A DNA stretch of 64,000 nucleotides from Streptomyces sp. GESEQ-35 (lineage in GTDB: Bacteria; Actinomycetota; Actinomycetes; Streptomycetales; Streptomycetaceae). The notes under the pieces are model-generated. The model made no database searches. It saw only the letters and a program-made list of their open reading frames with translations, and was not told the origin of the DNA. The stretch lies in contig NZ_JAFFSX010000034.1 in NCBI RefSeq assembly GCF_017948485.1, forward strand, positions 62,001-126,000, in the 5' to 3' direction. Position numbers and translations under genes: made by a program. Shown piece after piece: positions 55,031-63,221 of the stretch. The stretch's first letter is position 1. The number at the start of each line of letters is the position of its first letter.

Positions 55031-56884
55031 ATGCCCGAGCTGAGGTCCCGCACAGTCACCCACGGTCGCAACATGGCGGGCGCCCGCGCCCTTATGCGCG
55101 CCTCCGGTGTACCCGGTGCGGACATCGGCCGCAAGCCGATCATCGCGGTCGCCAACAGCTTCACGGAGTTCGTGCCGGGGCACACACACCTCCAGCCGGT
55201 CGGCCGGATCGTCAGCGAGGCGATCGTCGAGGCGGGCGGCATCCCGCGCGAGTTCAACACGATCGCCGTGGACGACGGCATCGCGATGGGCCACGGCGGC
55301 ATGCTGTACTCCCTTCCCTCCCGCGACCTCATCGCGGACTCGGTCGAGTACATGGTCGAGGCCCACTGCGCCGACGCCCTGATCTGCATCTCCAACTGCG
55401 ACAAGATCACCCCGGGCATGCTCAACGCCGCCCTGCGGCTGAACATCCCCACGGTCTTCGTCTCCGGCGGCCCGATGGAGTCCGGCCGCGCCACGCTGGT
55501 CGACGGCACGGTCCGTACGCTCGACCTGGTCGACGCGATCTCCGACGCCGTGAACGACAAGATCTCGGACGAGGACATCCTCCGTATCGAGGAGAACGCC
55601 TGTCCGACCTGTGGCTCCTGCTCCGGCATGTTCACGGCCAACTCCATGAACTGCCTCACGGAGGCGATCGGCCTCAGCCTGCCCGGCAACGGCTCGGTCC
55701 TGGCCACGCACACGGCCCGCAAGCGGCTGTACGTCGATGCCGCCCGCACGGTCATGGACATCACCCGGCGCTACTACGACCAGGACGACGAGACGGTCCT
55801 GCCGCGCAACGTCGCCACCTTCGCCGCCTTCGAGAACGCGATGGCGCTGGACATCGCGATGGGCGGCTCGACCAACACGATCCTGCACCTGCTGGCGGCG
55901 GCCCAGGAGGCGGGCGTTCCGTTCGGCCTCAACGAGATCAACGAGGTCTCGCGCAAGGTCCCCTGCCTCGCCAAGGTCGCTCCGAACGTCGCCAAGGACC
56001 GCACGTACTACATGGAGGACGTGCACCGCGCCGGCGGCATCCCCGCCCTCCTCGGCGAACTGCACCGCGCGGGCCTGCTGAACGAGGACGTGCACTCCGT
56101 CCACAGCCCGTCCCTGGCGGACTGGCTGAAGACATGGGACGTCCGCGCCGGCTCCCCGTCGCCCGAGGCCGTGGAACTGTGGCACGCGGCCCCCGGCTGC
56201 GTCCGCTCCGCCGAGGCCTTCTCCCAGTCCGAGCGCTGGGCGGCCCTGGACGAGGACGCCGAGGGCGGCTGCATCCGCTCCGCCGAGCACGCGTACTCCA
56301 AGGACGGCGGCCTGGCGGTCCTCAAGGGCAACCTGGCCGTCGACGGCTGCGTGGTGAAGACGGCGGGCGTCGACGAGTCGATCTGGACCTTCGAGGGTCC
56401 GGCGGTGGTCTGCGAGTCGCAGGAGGAAGCCGTCGAGAAAATCCTCAACAAACAGGTCACCGACGGCGACGTCGTCGTCATCCGCTACGAGGGCCCCAAG
56501 GGCGGCCCCGGCATGCAGGAGATGCTCTACCCGACGTCCTTCCTCAAGGGCCGCGGCCTCGGCAAGACGTGCGCCCTGGTCACCGACGGCCGTTTCTCCG
56601 GCGGCACATCGGGCCTGTCCATCGGCCACGCGTCCCCCGAGGCCGCGTCCGGCGGCACCATCGCCCTCGTCGAGGACGGCGACCGCATCCGGATCGACAT
56701 CCCGAACCGGACGATCGAACTGCTGGTGGACGACGCCGAGTTGACCCGCCGCGAGCAGGCCCTGAACGGCGTGTACGCGCCGAGGAACCGCGAGCGCAAG
56801 GTGTCGGCGGCGCTGCGGGCATACGCCGCGATGGCGACCAGCGCGGACAAGGGCGCGGTGCGGGACGTGTCGATGCTGGGCTGA
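55031..56884 (+). CDS. ilvD: dihydroxy-acid dehydratase IlvD
   Basis: 617 aa iron-sulfur enzyme of valine, leucine and isoleucine synthesis. Cluster cysteines in SNCDKITPGM and CPTCGSCSGMFTANSMNC; also GGPMESGR, AMGGSTNTILHLLA and TDGRFSGGTSGLSIGH. Full length (E. coli 616). ATG at 55031 follows AAGGAG. The leader before it has three AACTCT hexamers and TCGAAG/CTTCGA arms (54971-55018). Hairpin terminator downstream. Confidence 0.98.
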   Translation: MPELRSRTVTHGRNMAGARALMRASGVPGADIGRKPIIAVANSFTEFVPGHTHLQPVGRIVSEAIVEAGGIPREFNTIAVDDGIAMGHGGMLYSLPSRDLIADSVEYMVEAHCADALICISNCDKITPGMLNAALRLNIPTVFVSGGPMESGRATLVDGTVRTLDLVDAISDAVNDKISDEDILRIEENACPTCGSCSGMFTANSMNCLTEAIGLSLPGNGSVLATHTARKRLYVDAARTVMDITRRYYDQDDETVLPRNVATFAAFENAMALDIAMGGSTNTILHLLAAAQEAGVPFGLNEINEVSRKVPCLAKVAPNVAKDRTYYMEDVHRAGGIPALLGELHRAGLLNEDVHSVHSPSLADWLKTWDVRAGSPSPEAVELWHAAPGCVRSAEAFSQSERWAALDEDAEGGCIRSAEHAYSKDGGLAVLKGNLAVDGCVVKTAGVDESIWTFEGPAVVCESQEEAVEKILNKQVTDGDVVVIRYEGPKGGPGMQEMLYPTSFLKGRGLGKTCALVTDGRFSGGTSGLSIGHASPEAASGGTIALVEDGDRIRIDIPNRTIELLVDDAELTRREQALNGVYAPRNRERKVSAALRAYAAMATSADKGAVRDVSMLG

Positions 56885-56898
56885 GGATCTGCTTCAGG

Positions 56899-56920
56899 GG
56901 CCGCCTCTTCGGAGGCGGCC
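56899..56920 (+). terminator. terminator after ilvD
   Basis: GGCCGCCTC, a TTCG tetraloop, GAGGCGGCC, then TTTGTC: a 9-bp stem with the most stable loop type, 14 nt after the ilvD stop. It also faces the end of the kinase gene. Confidence 0.9.
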
Positions 56921-56946
56921 TTTGTCTGTCACCAGGCCGATGTCTG

Positions 56947-59043
56947 TCACCAGTCCGACGGGTTGCTGCCGTCCACGGCGAAGACGGTGCCGTCGGGGGC
57001 ACTTGTGTACACGTGGCCGTCGATGATCACGGGCTGGTTCAGCGAGCCCGGGATTCGGTCCGACTTCGCGCCGAGCCGGGGTGATGTCTGCCCGGCGAGC
57101 GTCCCCGTGCGTGCGTCCACGGCGAGCAGCCGTCCGTCGGCGCCGGAGAAGTACACATGACCGCCTCCGGCGACGGGCGTGGAACCCCGGCTCACCGCGG
57201 TCTCGATGCGCCACAGCGACTTCCGCGCGTTCATGTCGACGGCTTCCAGGGAGCCCCCTGCGGCCATGAGGTAGACGAGGTTCCCCTGTACGGACGCCTG
57301 GGCCCCCTGGCGGGAGACGGGAAGTGTCACCCGCCGGGTCGACTTCGACTCCGGGGTGTAACGGACGACGGCCTTCGCGTCGCCGTAGACCGGGTCGCCG
57401 GAGAGGAAGAAGACGGATCCGTCGCTGCTGCCGACGGCGTCCAGCGTCCCGTTCAGCCGAACGTCCCACCGGACGTCACCCGTGGCGGGGTCCACGGCTG
57501 TGATCCGTGTGCTCGACCCGTCGTCGGAGGTCCGCGTCGCGTACGCCAGCGGGTCCCCGGGGAACGACTCGAACAGCGGGGCCTTCTGGCCAGGTATCGG
57601 CCGGCTCCACTTCTCGTCGCCCGAGGCACTGTCCACAGCCGTGACCGTGCCGTCGGCGCCGGTGAACAGGAGCATGCCCCCGGCGGACTGCATGCCGATG
57701 TGCGCGGGCGCGTCTCGCTGCCAACGCGGCTTGCCCGAAGCGGGATCGAGCGCCTCCAGGCGCCGCGACACGTCCAGCGAGGGCTGGACGAGGCCGCCGG
57801 ACATGAACGGAGGGCCGTTCGTACCCAGTGAGGTGACGGAGTGTCGCCAGAGCAGGGTTCCGTCGGACGGCGCGAGGGCGTAGACCTGTCCGCCCTGCGC
57901 GCAGATCAACTTCCTTGCTCCGTAGGAGCATTGGGGGGTCTCGTCCGAGGATACCGGTTGTGCCTCCCAGGCACGGAAGGCCGCCGGTGCGGAGCGAGTG
58001 CCGCTCTCCTTCGGGGAGTTGCCTTCTCCGCCGAGCAGCTGAACCGCGACGAGCGCACCGCACGCCACCAGACCGAGCGCGCCGGCCGCGAGGACCGCTC
58101 GTCTGCGCCGACGCTTGACGGGCGGCTGCTCGGAACTATCCGCAGGCTCCGACTGCTGCTGCACCTCACCCGTGCTCGTCCGCTGCGCGGGTATGAAGGC
58201 CTGTGTGTCGTACGAGGCCGACACCGACCTCAGTTCCCGCATGAGCTCGTCCGGTGTGGGCCGGTCCTCCGGCTCCTTGGCGAGGCACCGCAGCACCAGC
58301 GGAGCAAGATCCTCCGGTACGCCGGTCAGGTCCGGCTCGTCGTGCACCACCTGGTAGGCGACGACATACGGGCTGTCGGAGTCGAAGGGCCCACGCCCCG
58401 TCGCCGCATGCACCAGCACCGACCCGAGGGCGAAGACGTCGGCGGCGGGCCCGACCTCCCGGGGCCGCCGGAACTGCTCGGGCGCCATGAACGGCGGCGT
58501 ACCGATCAATTTGCCGGTCTCGGTGCGCAGTTCGCTGTCCTTTGGCCGAGAGATGCCGAAGTCGATGACCTTCGGCCCGTCCTCGGCGAGCAGTACATTG
58601 CTCGGCTTCAGATCGCGGTGCACGACGCCGACCCGATGGATGTCGCGCATCGCCTCGGCGAGCCCGGCCATCAGACGGCGCAACTGGGCCGGAGCCATGG
58701 GCCCGTTCCGCTTCACCTGATCGGACAGCGTCGGGCCCGGAATGAACAGCGTGGCCATCCACGGCCGTTCAGCCTCCGGATCGGCATCCACAACGGACGC
58801 CGTGAACGCACCGCTTACTCTTCGCGCCGCGGCCACCTCTTGCCGAAAGCGGCCCCTGAACTCGGGATCTCTCGCGAACTCGGCATGTACGACCTTCACC
58901 GCGAGCTTCATGCCCGAGGTGCTGCGGGCCAGGTGCACCACGCCCATGCCGCCGGAGCCCAGGCATGACTCCAGACGGTAGTGACCGGCGTACTCGGGAA
59001 GTTCCGCTTCCGCGCCAGCTCCGGCATTCCGCTGTGGCGCCAT
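56947..59043 (-). CDS. membrane Ser/Thr protein kinase with extracellular PQQ beta-propeller
   Basis: 698 aa. Kinase domain (residues about 20-275): GSGGMGVVHLA, invariant Lys in AVKVVH, HRDLKPSNVLL, DFGISRP and APEQFRRP. A Gln/Ser/Arg-rich juxtamembrane region, a single span (about 317-339) and an outer domain (about 370-698) of repeated PQQ-type blades (LEALDPASGKPRWQRDAP, VTAVDSASGDEKWSRPI, ITAVDPATGDVRWDV, LLAVDARTG). The propeller would sense a wall or outer ligand, the kinase signal inside. Divergent from the SH3 protein gene by 202 nt. Confidence 0.94.
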   Translation of the reverse strand: MAPQRNAGAGAEAELPEYAGHYRLESCLGSGGMGVVHLARSTSGMKLAVKVVHAEFARDPEFRGRFRQEVAAARRVSGAFTASVVDADPEAERPWMATLFIPGPTLSDQVKRNGPMAPAQLRRLMAGLAEAMRDIHRVGVVHRDLKPSNVLLAEDGPKVIDFGISRPKDSELRTETGKLIGTPPFMAPEQFRRPREVGPAADVFALGSVLVHAATGRGPFDSDSPYVVAYQVVHDEPDLTGVPEDLAPLVLRCLAKEPEDRPTPDELMRELRSVSASYDTQAFIPAQRTSTGEVQQQSEPADSSEQPPVKRRRRRAVLAAGALGLVACGALVAVQLLGGEGNSPKESGTRSAPAAFRAWEAQPVSSDETPQCSYGARKLICAQGGQVYALAPSDGTLLWRHSVTSLGTNGPPFMSGGLVQPSLDVSRRLEALDPASGKPRWQRDAPAHIGMQSAGGMLLFTGADGTVTAVDSASGDEKWSRPIPGQKAPLFESFPGDPLAYATRTSDDGSSTRITAVDPATGDVRWDVRLNGTLDAVGSSDGSVFFLSGDPVYGDAKAVVRYTPESKSTRRVTLPVSRQGAQASVQGNLVYLMAAGGSLEAVDMNARKSLWRIETAVSRGSTPVAGGGHVYFSGADGRLLAVDARTGTLAGQTSPRLGAKSDRIPGSLNQPVIIDGHVYTSAPDGTVFAVDGSNPSDW

Positions 59044-59245
59044 GGGATCACCCCCGTGCTGCTTGTCGGCGCGTGCGACGCACGGAGCCTAGTCGATGAC
59101 TCGTACGAGACGGAGGAGGCTTGCTAGCCTCCGTGTGCAAGTTGCGTACATGTGTTTCATGGCGTGATTTAGGGGAATCAACGGGACCCCATGGCAGTCA
59201 TGGGGCTGAAACCGGGGGGTTTCATGTTCAACGGGGGAGAATCAC

Positions 59246-59566
59246 ATGTCTGTTGACCGCACCGAGGCCATAGAAGGCGGCGAGGAAGAGGCCGTCACGG
59301 CAATGGCGACCGCGGCCGTGCGCTACTACCCGGTCGCACCGGGGGTCCGTCTCAACGTCCGCAGGGGCCCCGGCACCAACTACGCCATCGTCCGCGTCCT
59401 GCCCGTGGGTGCACGCGTCCCGATCTACTGCCAGACGCCGGGCACGACGGTCACCGGTCCCTACGGCACCAGCAGGATCTGGGACAACATCGCCGACGGC
59501 GAGTATGTCTCGGACACGTATGTGAACACAGGCAGCGACGGTTACGTCGCCGACCGCTGCGCCTGA
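59246..59566 (+). CDS. SH3-domain protein without signal peptide
   Basis: 106 aa. Residues about 32-80 form a bacterial SH3 domain (VRLNVRRGPGTNYAIVRVLPVGARVPIYCQT, RIWDNIADGEYVSDTYV). The N-terminus (MSVDRTEAIEGGEEE) is acidic and not a signal peptide, although most bacterial SH3 proteins act on the wall. Two cysteines (YCQ, DRCA). ATG at 59246 follows GGGGGAGA. It may act with the divergent kinase, but this is only position. Confidence 0.82.
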   Translation: MSVDRTEAIEGGEEEAVTAMATAAVRYYPVAPGVRLNVRRGPGTNYAIVRVLPVGARVPIYCQTPGTTVTGPYGTSRIWDNIADGEYVSDTYVNTGSDGYVADRCA

Positions 59567-59609
59567 CACCCCGAGGAGCCCGCGGGAGCGTCGACGCCAT
59601 AATCGACCT

Positions 59610-60134
59610 GTGAGCGACGATTCCGGCACCCCGGCCACCCCCGCGGGCTCCAACGGCACCCCCGACACCCCGGGCCCCCGCCCCGAGCCCATCCGCTTCT
59701 TCGGCACGACCTGGGTGAACCACGACAGCGGCTACGCAGCCCGCCGCCTCGCAGCCGCCGTAGGCTCCCTCGCGGCAGCGGCCGTCTCCTGCCTCGTCCT
59801 CCGCTTCGCCTACGAAGGCCTCCAGATCGCCGACACCGGCAGCTTCGTCACGCTCCTGGTCGTCGTCATGTTCGCCGTCTGTAGCGCACTCGCCTTCCGG
59901 CACACCTGGGACACCTTCGCCAAGCGCCCCGACCCCGACCGCCAGGCCTCCCTCCGCGGCCTCCTGGCCATCGGCTTCATCGGCTCCCTCCTCGCCTACT
60001 TCTTCCGCTCCCTCATCGAGGCTCCCGGCGAGAAACTCCACCGCCAGGAGTACGAGACGGCCCGCGAGGAGCACGAGAAGCGGGCGACGCGGCGGTCGGG
60101 GAACCCGTCCAAGAAGAAGCGGCGGCGTAGCTAG
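59610..60134 (+). CDS. small multi-span membrane protein
   Basis: 174 aa. Pro/Gly/Thr-rich start, then three hydrophobic helices (about residues 46-66, 76-95 and 116-135) and a highly charged C-terminus ending in KKKRRR. I do not recognise a family with a known role. The GTG at 59610 lies 43 nt after the SH3 gene, so the two may share a transcript. Confidence 0.75.
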   Translation: MSDDSGTPATPAGSNGTPDTPGPRPEPIRFFGTTWVNHDSGYAARRLAAAVGSLAAAAVSCLVLRFAYEGLQIADTGSFVTLLVVVMFAVCSALAFRHTWDTFAKRPDPDRQASLRGLLAIGFIGSLLAYFFRSLIEAPGEKLHRQEYETAREEHEKRATRRSGNPSKKKRRRS

Positions 60135-60293
60135 CCTCGGGCCTACTGGCTGCCTACTGCCCCGGCCCGTGGACCAGCGGCCAGGGCACCCACCCCGACA
60201 AGCCCCGGTCCCCGTGCACCTCAAGCCCCGGCCCCCCACCCCTCTTACCGGAATCTCACCGCTGCCGCCCCCACCCCCGTCCACCATGTCCGT

Positions 60294-61058
60294 ATGACGG
60301 CTTCCTCCCACTCCACCCGAGCCCTCTCCTTCAACGCAGCCGCAGCCCAGTACGCAGCCAACCGCCCCTCCTACCCACCCGCCCTCTTCGACGCGATCGA
60401 CGAACTCGCCGGACGCCCCCTCACCGGCGCCCGCGTCGCAGACATCGGCGCCGGAACCGGTATTGCCACGGCCCTCCTGCACGCCCGCGGCGCGGACATC
60501 GTCGCCGTCGAACCCGGCGACGGCATGGCGGCACAGTTCCACCGCACCAACCCCGGCATCCCTCTCGTCCGAGGCACCGGAAACGCCCTCCCCCTGGCCA
60601 CCGCCTCCGTCGACTTCCTGACGTACGCCCAGGCATGGCACTGGACCGACCCGGACCACTCGGTCCCGGAGGCGCTTCGCGTCCTGCGCCCGGGAGGTGC
60701 ACTCGCCCTGTGGTGGAACACGTACGCCCTGGACGTCCCCTGGATCGCCGCCCAGTCGCAGCGCATCCAGCACGCCCTCGGCACCGACCCCGTCGTCGAG
60801 ACGAACGGTGCCGGCAGCCGCGCCGCCGACCCCTCCGGCCGCCTCGACTTCGCCCGCCGCGGGGTCCGTTGGAGCCGCCGTATCCCCGTCGACAGGCACC
60901 TGGCCAACATCGGCAGTCACTCGATCTTCCTGGTCCAGAGCGACGAGACCCGCACCGCCTTCCTCACCGAGGAGAAGAAGCACCTCCTGACCCTCTTCCC
61001 ACACGGCACCGTCGAGGAGACCTACGAGGTGGACCTCCTGGTCGCCGTCCACACCTGA
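60294..61058 (+). CDS. class I SAM-dependent methyltransferase
   Basis: 254 aa. Typical methyltransferase-11-type order: FNAAAAQYAANRPSYPPALFDAI, motif I VADIGAGTGIATALL, motif II VAVEPGDGM, LPLATASVDFLTYAQAWHW, RVLRPGGALALWWN. The opening resembles yeast Tmt1/Crg1-like small-molecule methyltransferases. Substrate unknown. ATG at 60294; single gene with gaps of about 160 and 300 nt either side. Confidence 0.9.
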   Translation: MTASSHSTRALSFNAAAAQYAANRPSYPPALFDAIDELAGRPLTGARVADIGAGTGIATALLHARGADIVAVEPGDGMAAQFHRTNPGIPLVRGTGNALPLATASVDFLTYAQAWHWTDPDHSVPEALRVLRPGGALALWWNTYALDVPWIAAQSQRIQHALGTDPVVETNGAGSRAADPSGRLDFARRGVRWSRRIPVDRHLANIGSHSIFLVQSDETRTAFLTEEKKHLLTLFPHGTVEETYEVDLLVAVHT

Positions 61059-61360
61059 CCGCACCACGCGCGGTCCAGCCGCCCTACGACAGCCCGGCTC
61101 ACCCGGCATGCGCCCGCCCCCGTTCCCTCCGGCCCTGGGCAATTCCCGGGCCCCGTCCGGCCCGGCGCCCGGCCACCCCGCTCCCTCCGGCCTTGACGTG
61201 CCCCGGCCCTTCCCTGGCGGTGACGCCCCCGGGGCCCTCTCCGCCTCGTTCGGCCCTGACGCCCCCGCCCCCGGCCCCAACCACCCCCCTCTCGCCTCAC
61301 CGCGCGTCCAGCCCCCTTCCCACCTTGACGCCCACCCCCGACAAGAGCATTATTCACCGC
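61059..61360. other. 302-nt C-rich gap before the ABC exporter
   Basis: No gene. Most of it (61110-61320) is C-rich with loosely repeated CCTCCGGCC and GGCCCTGACGC-like words. Its last 40 bases hold the promoter described separately. Confidence 0.6.
61325..61353 (+). promoter_or_regulatory. promoter of the ABC exporter genes, apparently leaderless
   Basis: -35 TTGACG (61325-61330), 17-nt spacer, -10 CATTAT (61348-61353), a good match to the principal sigma factor consensus. The ATG at 61361 is 8 nt past the -10, where the transcript should begin, and no ribosome site precedes it. Confidence 0.7.
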
Positions 61361-62161
61361 ATGATGAATTACACGCCGGACCCACCCGACCCGACGGAGT
61401 CGACCACCATCCGAGCCGCCGGCCTCACCGTCGTCCGCGGCCCCCGCACGGTCCTGCGCGGCCTCGACTTCACGGTCCCGCCCGGCCAGATCACCGGCCT
61501 GCTGGGCCCGTCGGGATGCGGCAAGTCGACCCTTATGCGCGCGATCGTCGGCACCCAGGCCAAGGCCACGGGCACCCTGGAGGTCCTGGGCCGCCCGGCC
61601 GGTCACCCCACGCTCCGCTCCCGTATCGGCTACGTCACCCAGGCCCCGTCGGTCTACGACGACCTCACCGTCCGCCAGAACCTGGCCTACTTCGCGGCGA
61701 TCCTGAACCCGGGCCGCGCGGCCGCCGACCACCGCCGCGCCGACGTCACCCGGGCCATCGCCGACGTCGACCTGACCAGCCACGCCGAGGCTCTGGCCGG
61801 CAACCTCTCCGGCGGTCAGCGCAGCCGTGTCTCCCTTGCCGTGGCCCTCCTGGGCACCCCCGAACTCCTGGTCCTGGACGAACCGACGGTAGGCCTGGAC
61901 CCGGTGCTCCGCCGCGACCTCTGGAACCTCTTCCACTCCATCGCGGCGACCCGCGGAGCGACGCTCCTCATCTCCTCCCACGTCATGGACGAGGCCGAGC
62001 GTTGCCACCGCCTGCTGCTCATGCGCGAGGGCGAGATCCTCGCCGACGACACCCCGGACGCCCTCCGTACCCGTACCGGATCCGAGACGGTCGAGGCGGC
62101 CTTCCTGCACCTGGTGGACGAGGCGATCGCGGCCGCCCGTACGAAGGAGACGACGCGATGA
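61361..62161 (+). CDS. ABC transporter ATP-binding protein (drug/daunorubicin-type exporter)
   Basis: 266 aa. Walker A GPSGCGKST, Q-loop GYVTQAPSVYDDLTV, signature LSGGQRSRV, Walker B LLVLDEPTVGLD and H-loop SSHVMDE. The sequence groups with NodI/DrrA-like ABC-2 exporters. The start is the double ATG at 61361, directly after the promoter. The stop overlaps the permease ATG (ATGA), so the two make one exporter. Confidence 0.95.
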   Translation: MMNYTPDPPDPTESTTIRAAGLTVVRGPRTVLRGLDFTVPPGQITGLLGPSGCGKSTLMRAIVGTQAKATGTLEVLGRPAGHPTLRSRIGYVTQAPSVYDDLTVRQNLAYFAAILNPGRAAADHRRADVTRAIADVDLTSHAEALAGNLSGGQRSRVSLAVALLGTPELLVLDEPTVGLDPVLRRDLWNLFHSIAATRGATLLISSHVMDEAERCHRLLLMREGEILADDTPDALRTRTGSETVEAAFLHLVDEAIAAARTKETTR

Positions 62162-62943
62162 GTACGACGATGACGACCGCCCCGACCAGCGCCCCGACCA
62201 GCCCTCTGAACGTCGCCCGCACCACCGCCACCGCGGCCCGCGTCCTCGGCCAGCTCCGCCACGACCCGCGCACGATCGCGCTGATGGTCCTGGTCCCGTG
62301 CGTGATGCTGTTCCTGCTGCGCTATGTCTTCGACGGCAGCCCGCGCACGTTCGACAACATCGGGGCGTCACTCCTCGGGATCTTCCCGCTGATCACGATG
62401 TTCCTGGTCACGTCGATCGCCACGCTCCGCGAACGCACCTCGGGCACCCTGGAACGCCTCCTCGCCATGCCCCTCGGCAAGGGCGACCTGATCGCGGGCT
62501 ACGCCCTCGCCTTCGGCGCGCTGGCCATCATCCAGTCGGCCCTGGCGACGGGCCTGGCGGTCTGGTTCCTGGGCCTGGACGTCACAGGCTCGCCCTGGCT
62601 CCTGCTCCTGGTGGCGCTGCTCGACGCGCTCCTCGGCACAGCCCTCGGCCTCTTCGTCTCGGCCTTCGCGGCCTCCGAATTCCAGGCGGTCCAGTTCATG
62701 CCGGCAGTGATCTTCCCCCAGCTCCTCCTCTGCGGCCTCTTCACCCCCCGCTCCAACATGCACCCCGCCCTGGAGGCCATCTCCGACGTCCTCCCCATGT
62801 CCTACGCCGTCGACGGCATGAACGAGGTCCTCAACCACACCGACATGACAGCCGCCTTCGTCCGAGACGCCCTCATCGTGGCCGGCTGCGCCCTACTGGT
62901 CCTGACCTTGGGCGCCGCAACCCTCCGCCGCCGAACGCCCTGA
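62158..62943 (+). CDS. ABC-2 type permease
   Basis: 261 aa with six hydrophobic helices (first at about residues 41-58, MVLVPCVMLFLLRYVF) and the ABC-2 signatures RERTSGTLERLLAMPLGKGDLIAGY and FPQLLLCGLFTPRSNMHPALEAISDVLPMSYAVDGMNEV. It forms the membrane part of the exporter with the preceding ATPase. Cargo unknown; related systems export antibiotics or lipids. Confidence 0.94.
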   Translation: MSTTMTTAPTSAPTSPLNVARTTATAARVLGQLRHDPRTIALMVLVPCVMLFLLRYVFDGSPRTFDNIGASLLGIFPLITMFLVTSIATLRERTSGTLERLLAMPLGKGDLIAGYALAFGALAIIQSALATGLAVWFLGLDVTGSPWLLLLVALLDALLGTALGLFVSAFAASEFQAVQFMPAVIFPQLLLCGLFTPRSNMHPALEAISDVLPMSYAVDGMNEVLNHTDMTAAFVRDALIVAGCALLVLTLGAATLRRRTP

Positions 62944-62977
62944 CAGGCCGGTTCTCTAAGCGCCGGTCCGCACAATT

Positions 62978-63102
62978 CAGCCCGTCCGGCGTTTGAGGAC
63001 AAGGCCCTTCAGGCCGACGGGGGTCCCGGGGGCGGAGCCCCTTGGCGGGGTCGAAGGGGCGGAGCCCCTTCAGGACGGGACGGGTAGGGGCGGCGGGGGC
63101 GA
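62978..63102 (+). repeat. second dispersed Streptomyces intergenic repeat
   Basis: Starts with CAGCCCGTCCGGCGTTTGAG, 34 nt after the permease stop, and ends in the G-rich GGGACGGGTAGGGGCGGCGG. Inside, GGGGCGGAGCCCCTT occurs twice (63029-63043 and 63056-63070), each able to form a small hairpin. I know this sequence as frequent between genes in Streptomyces; function not established, perhaps termination. Confidence 0.8.
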
Positions 63103-63221
63103 GAACAACCCATGCCCACCCAGCGCAGCCAACGTCCCGCCCACCGGACAAACACCCCCCACCCCCACCCCCAGTGCGAGGATGACCCCGGACGACAAAC
63201 CCCCCGGAGGGCACCCCAGCC

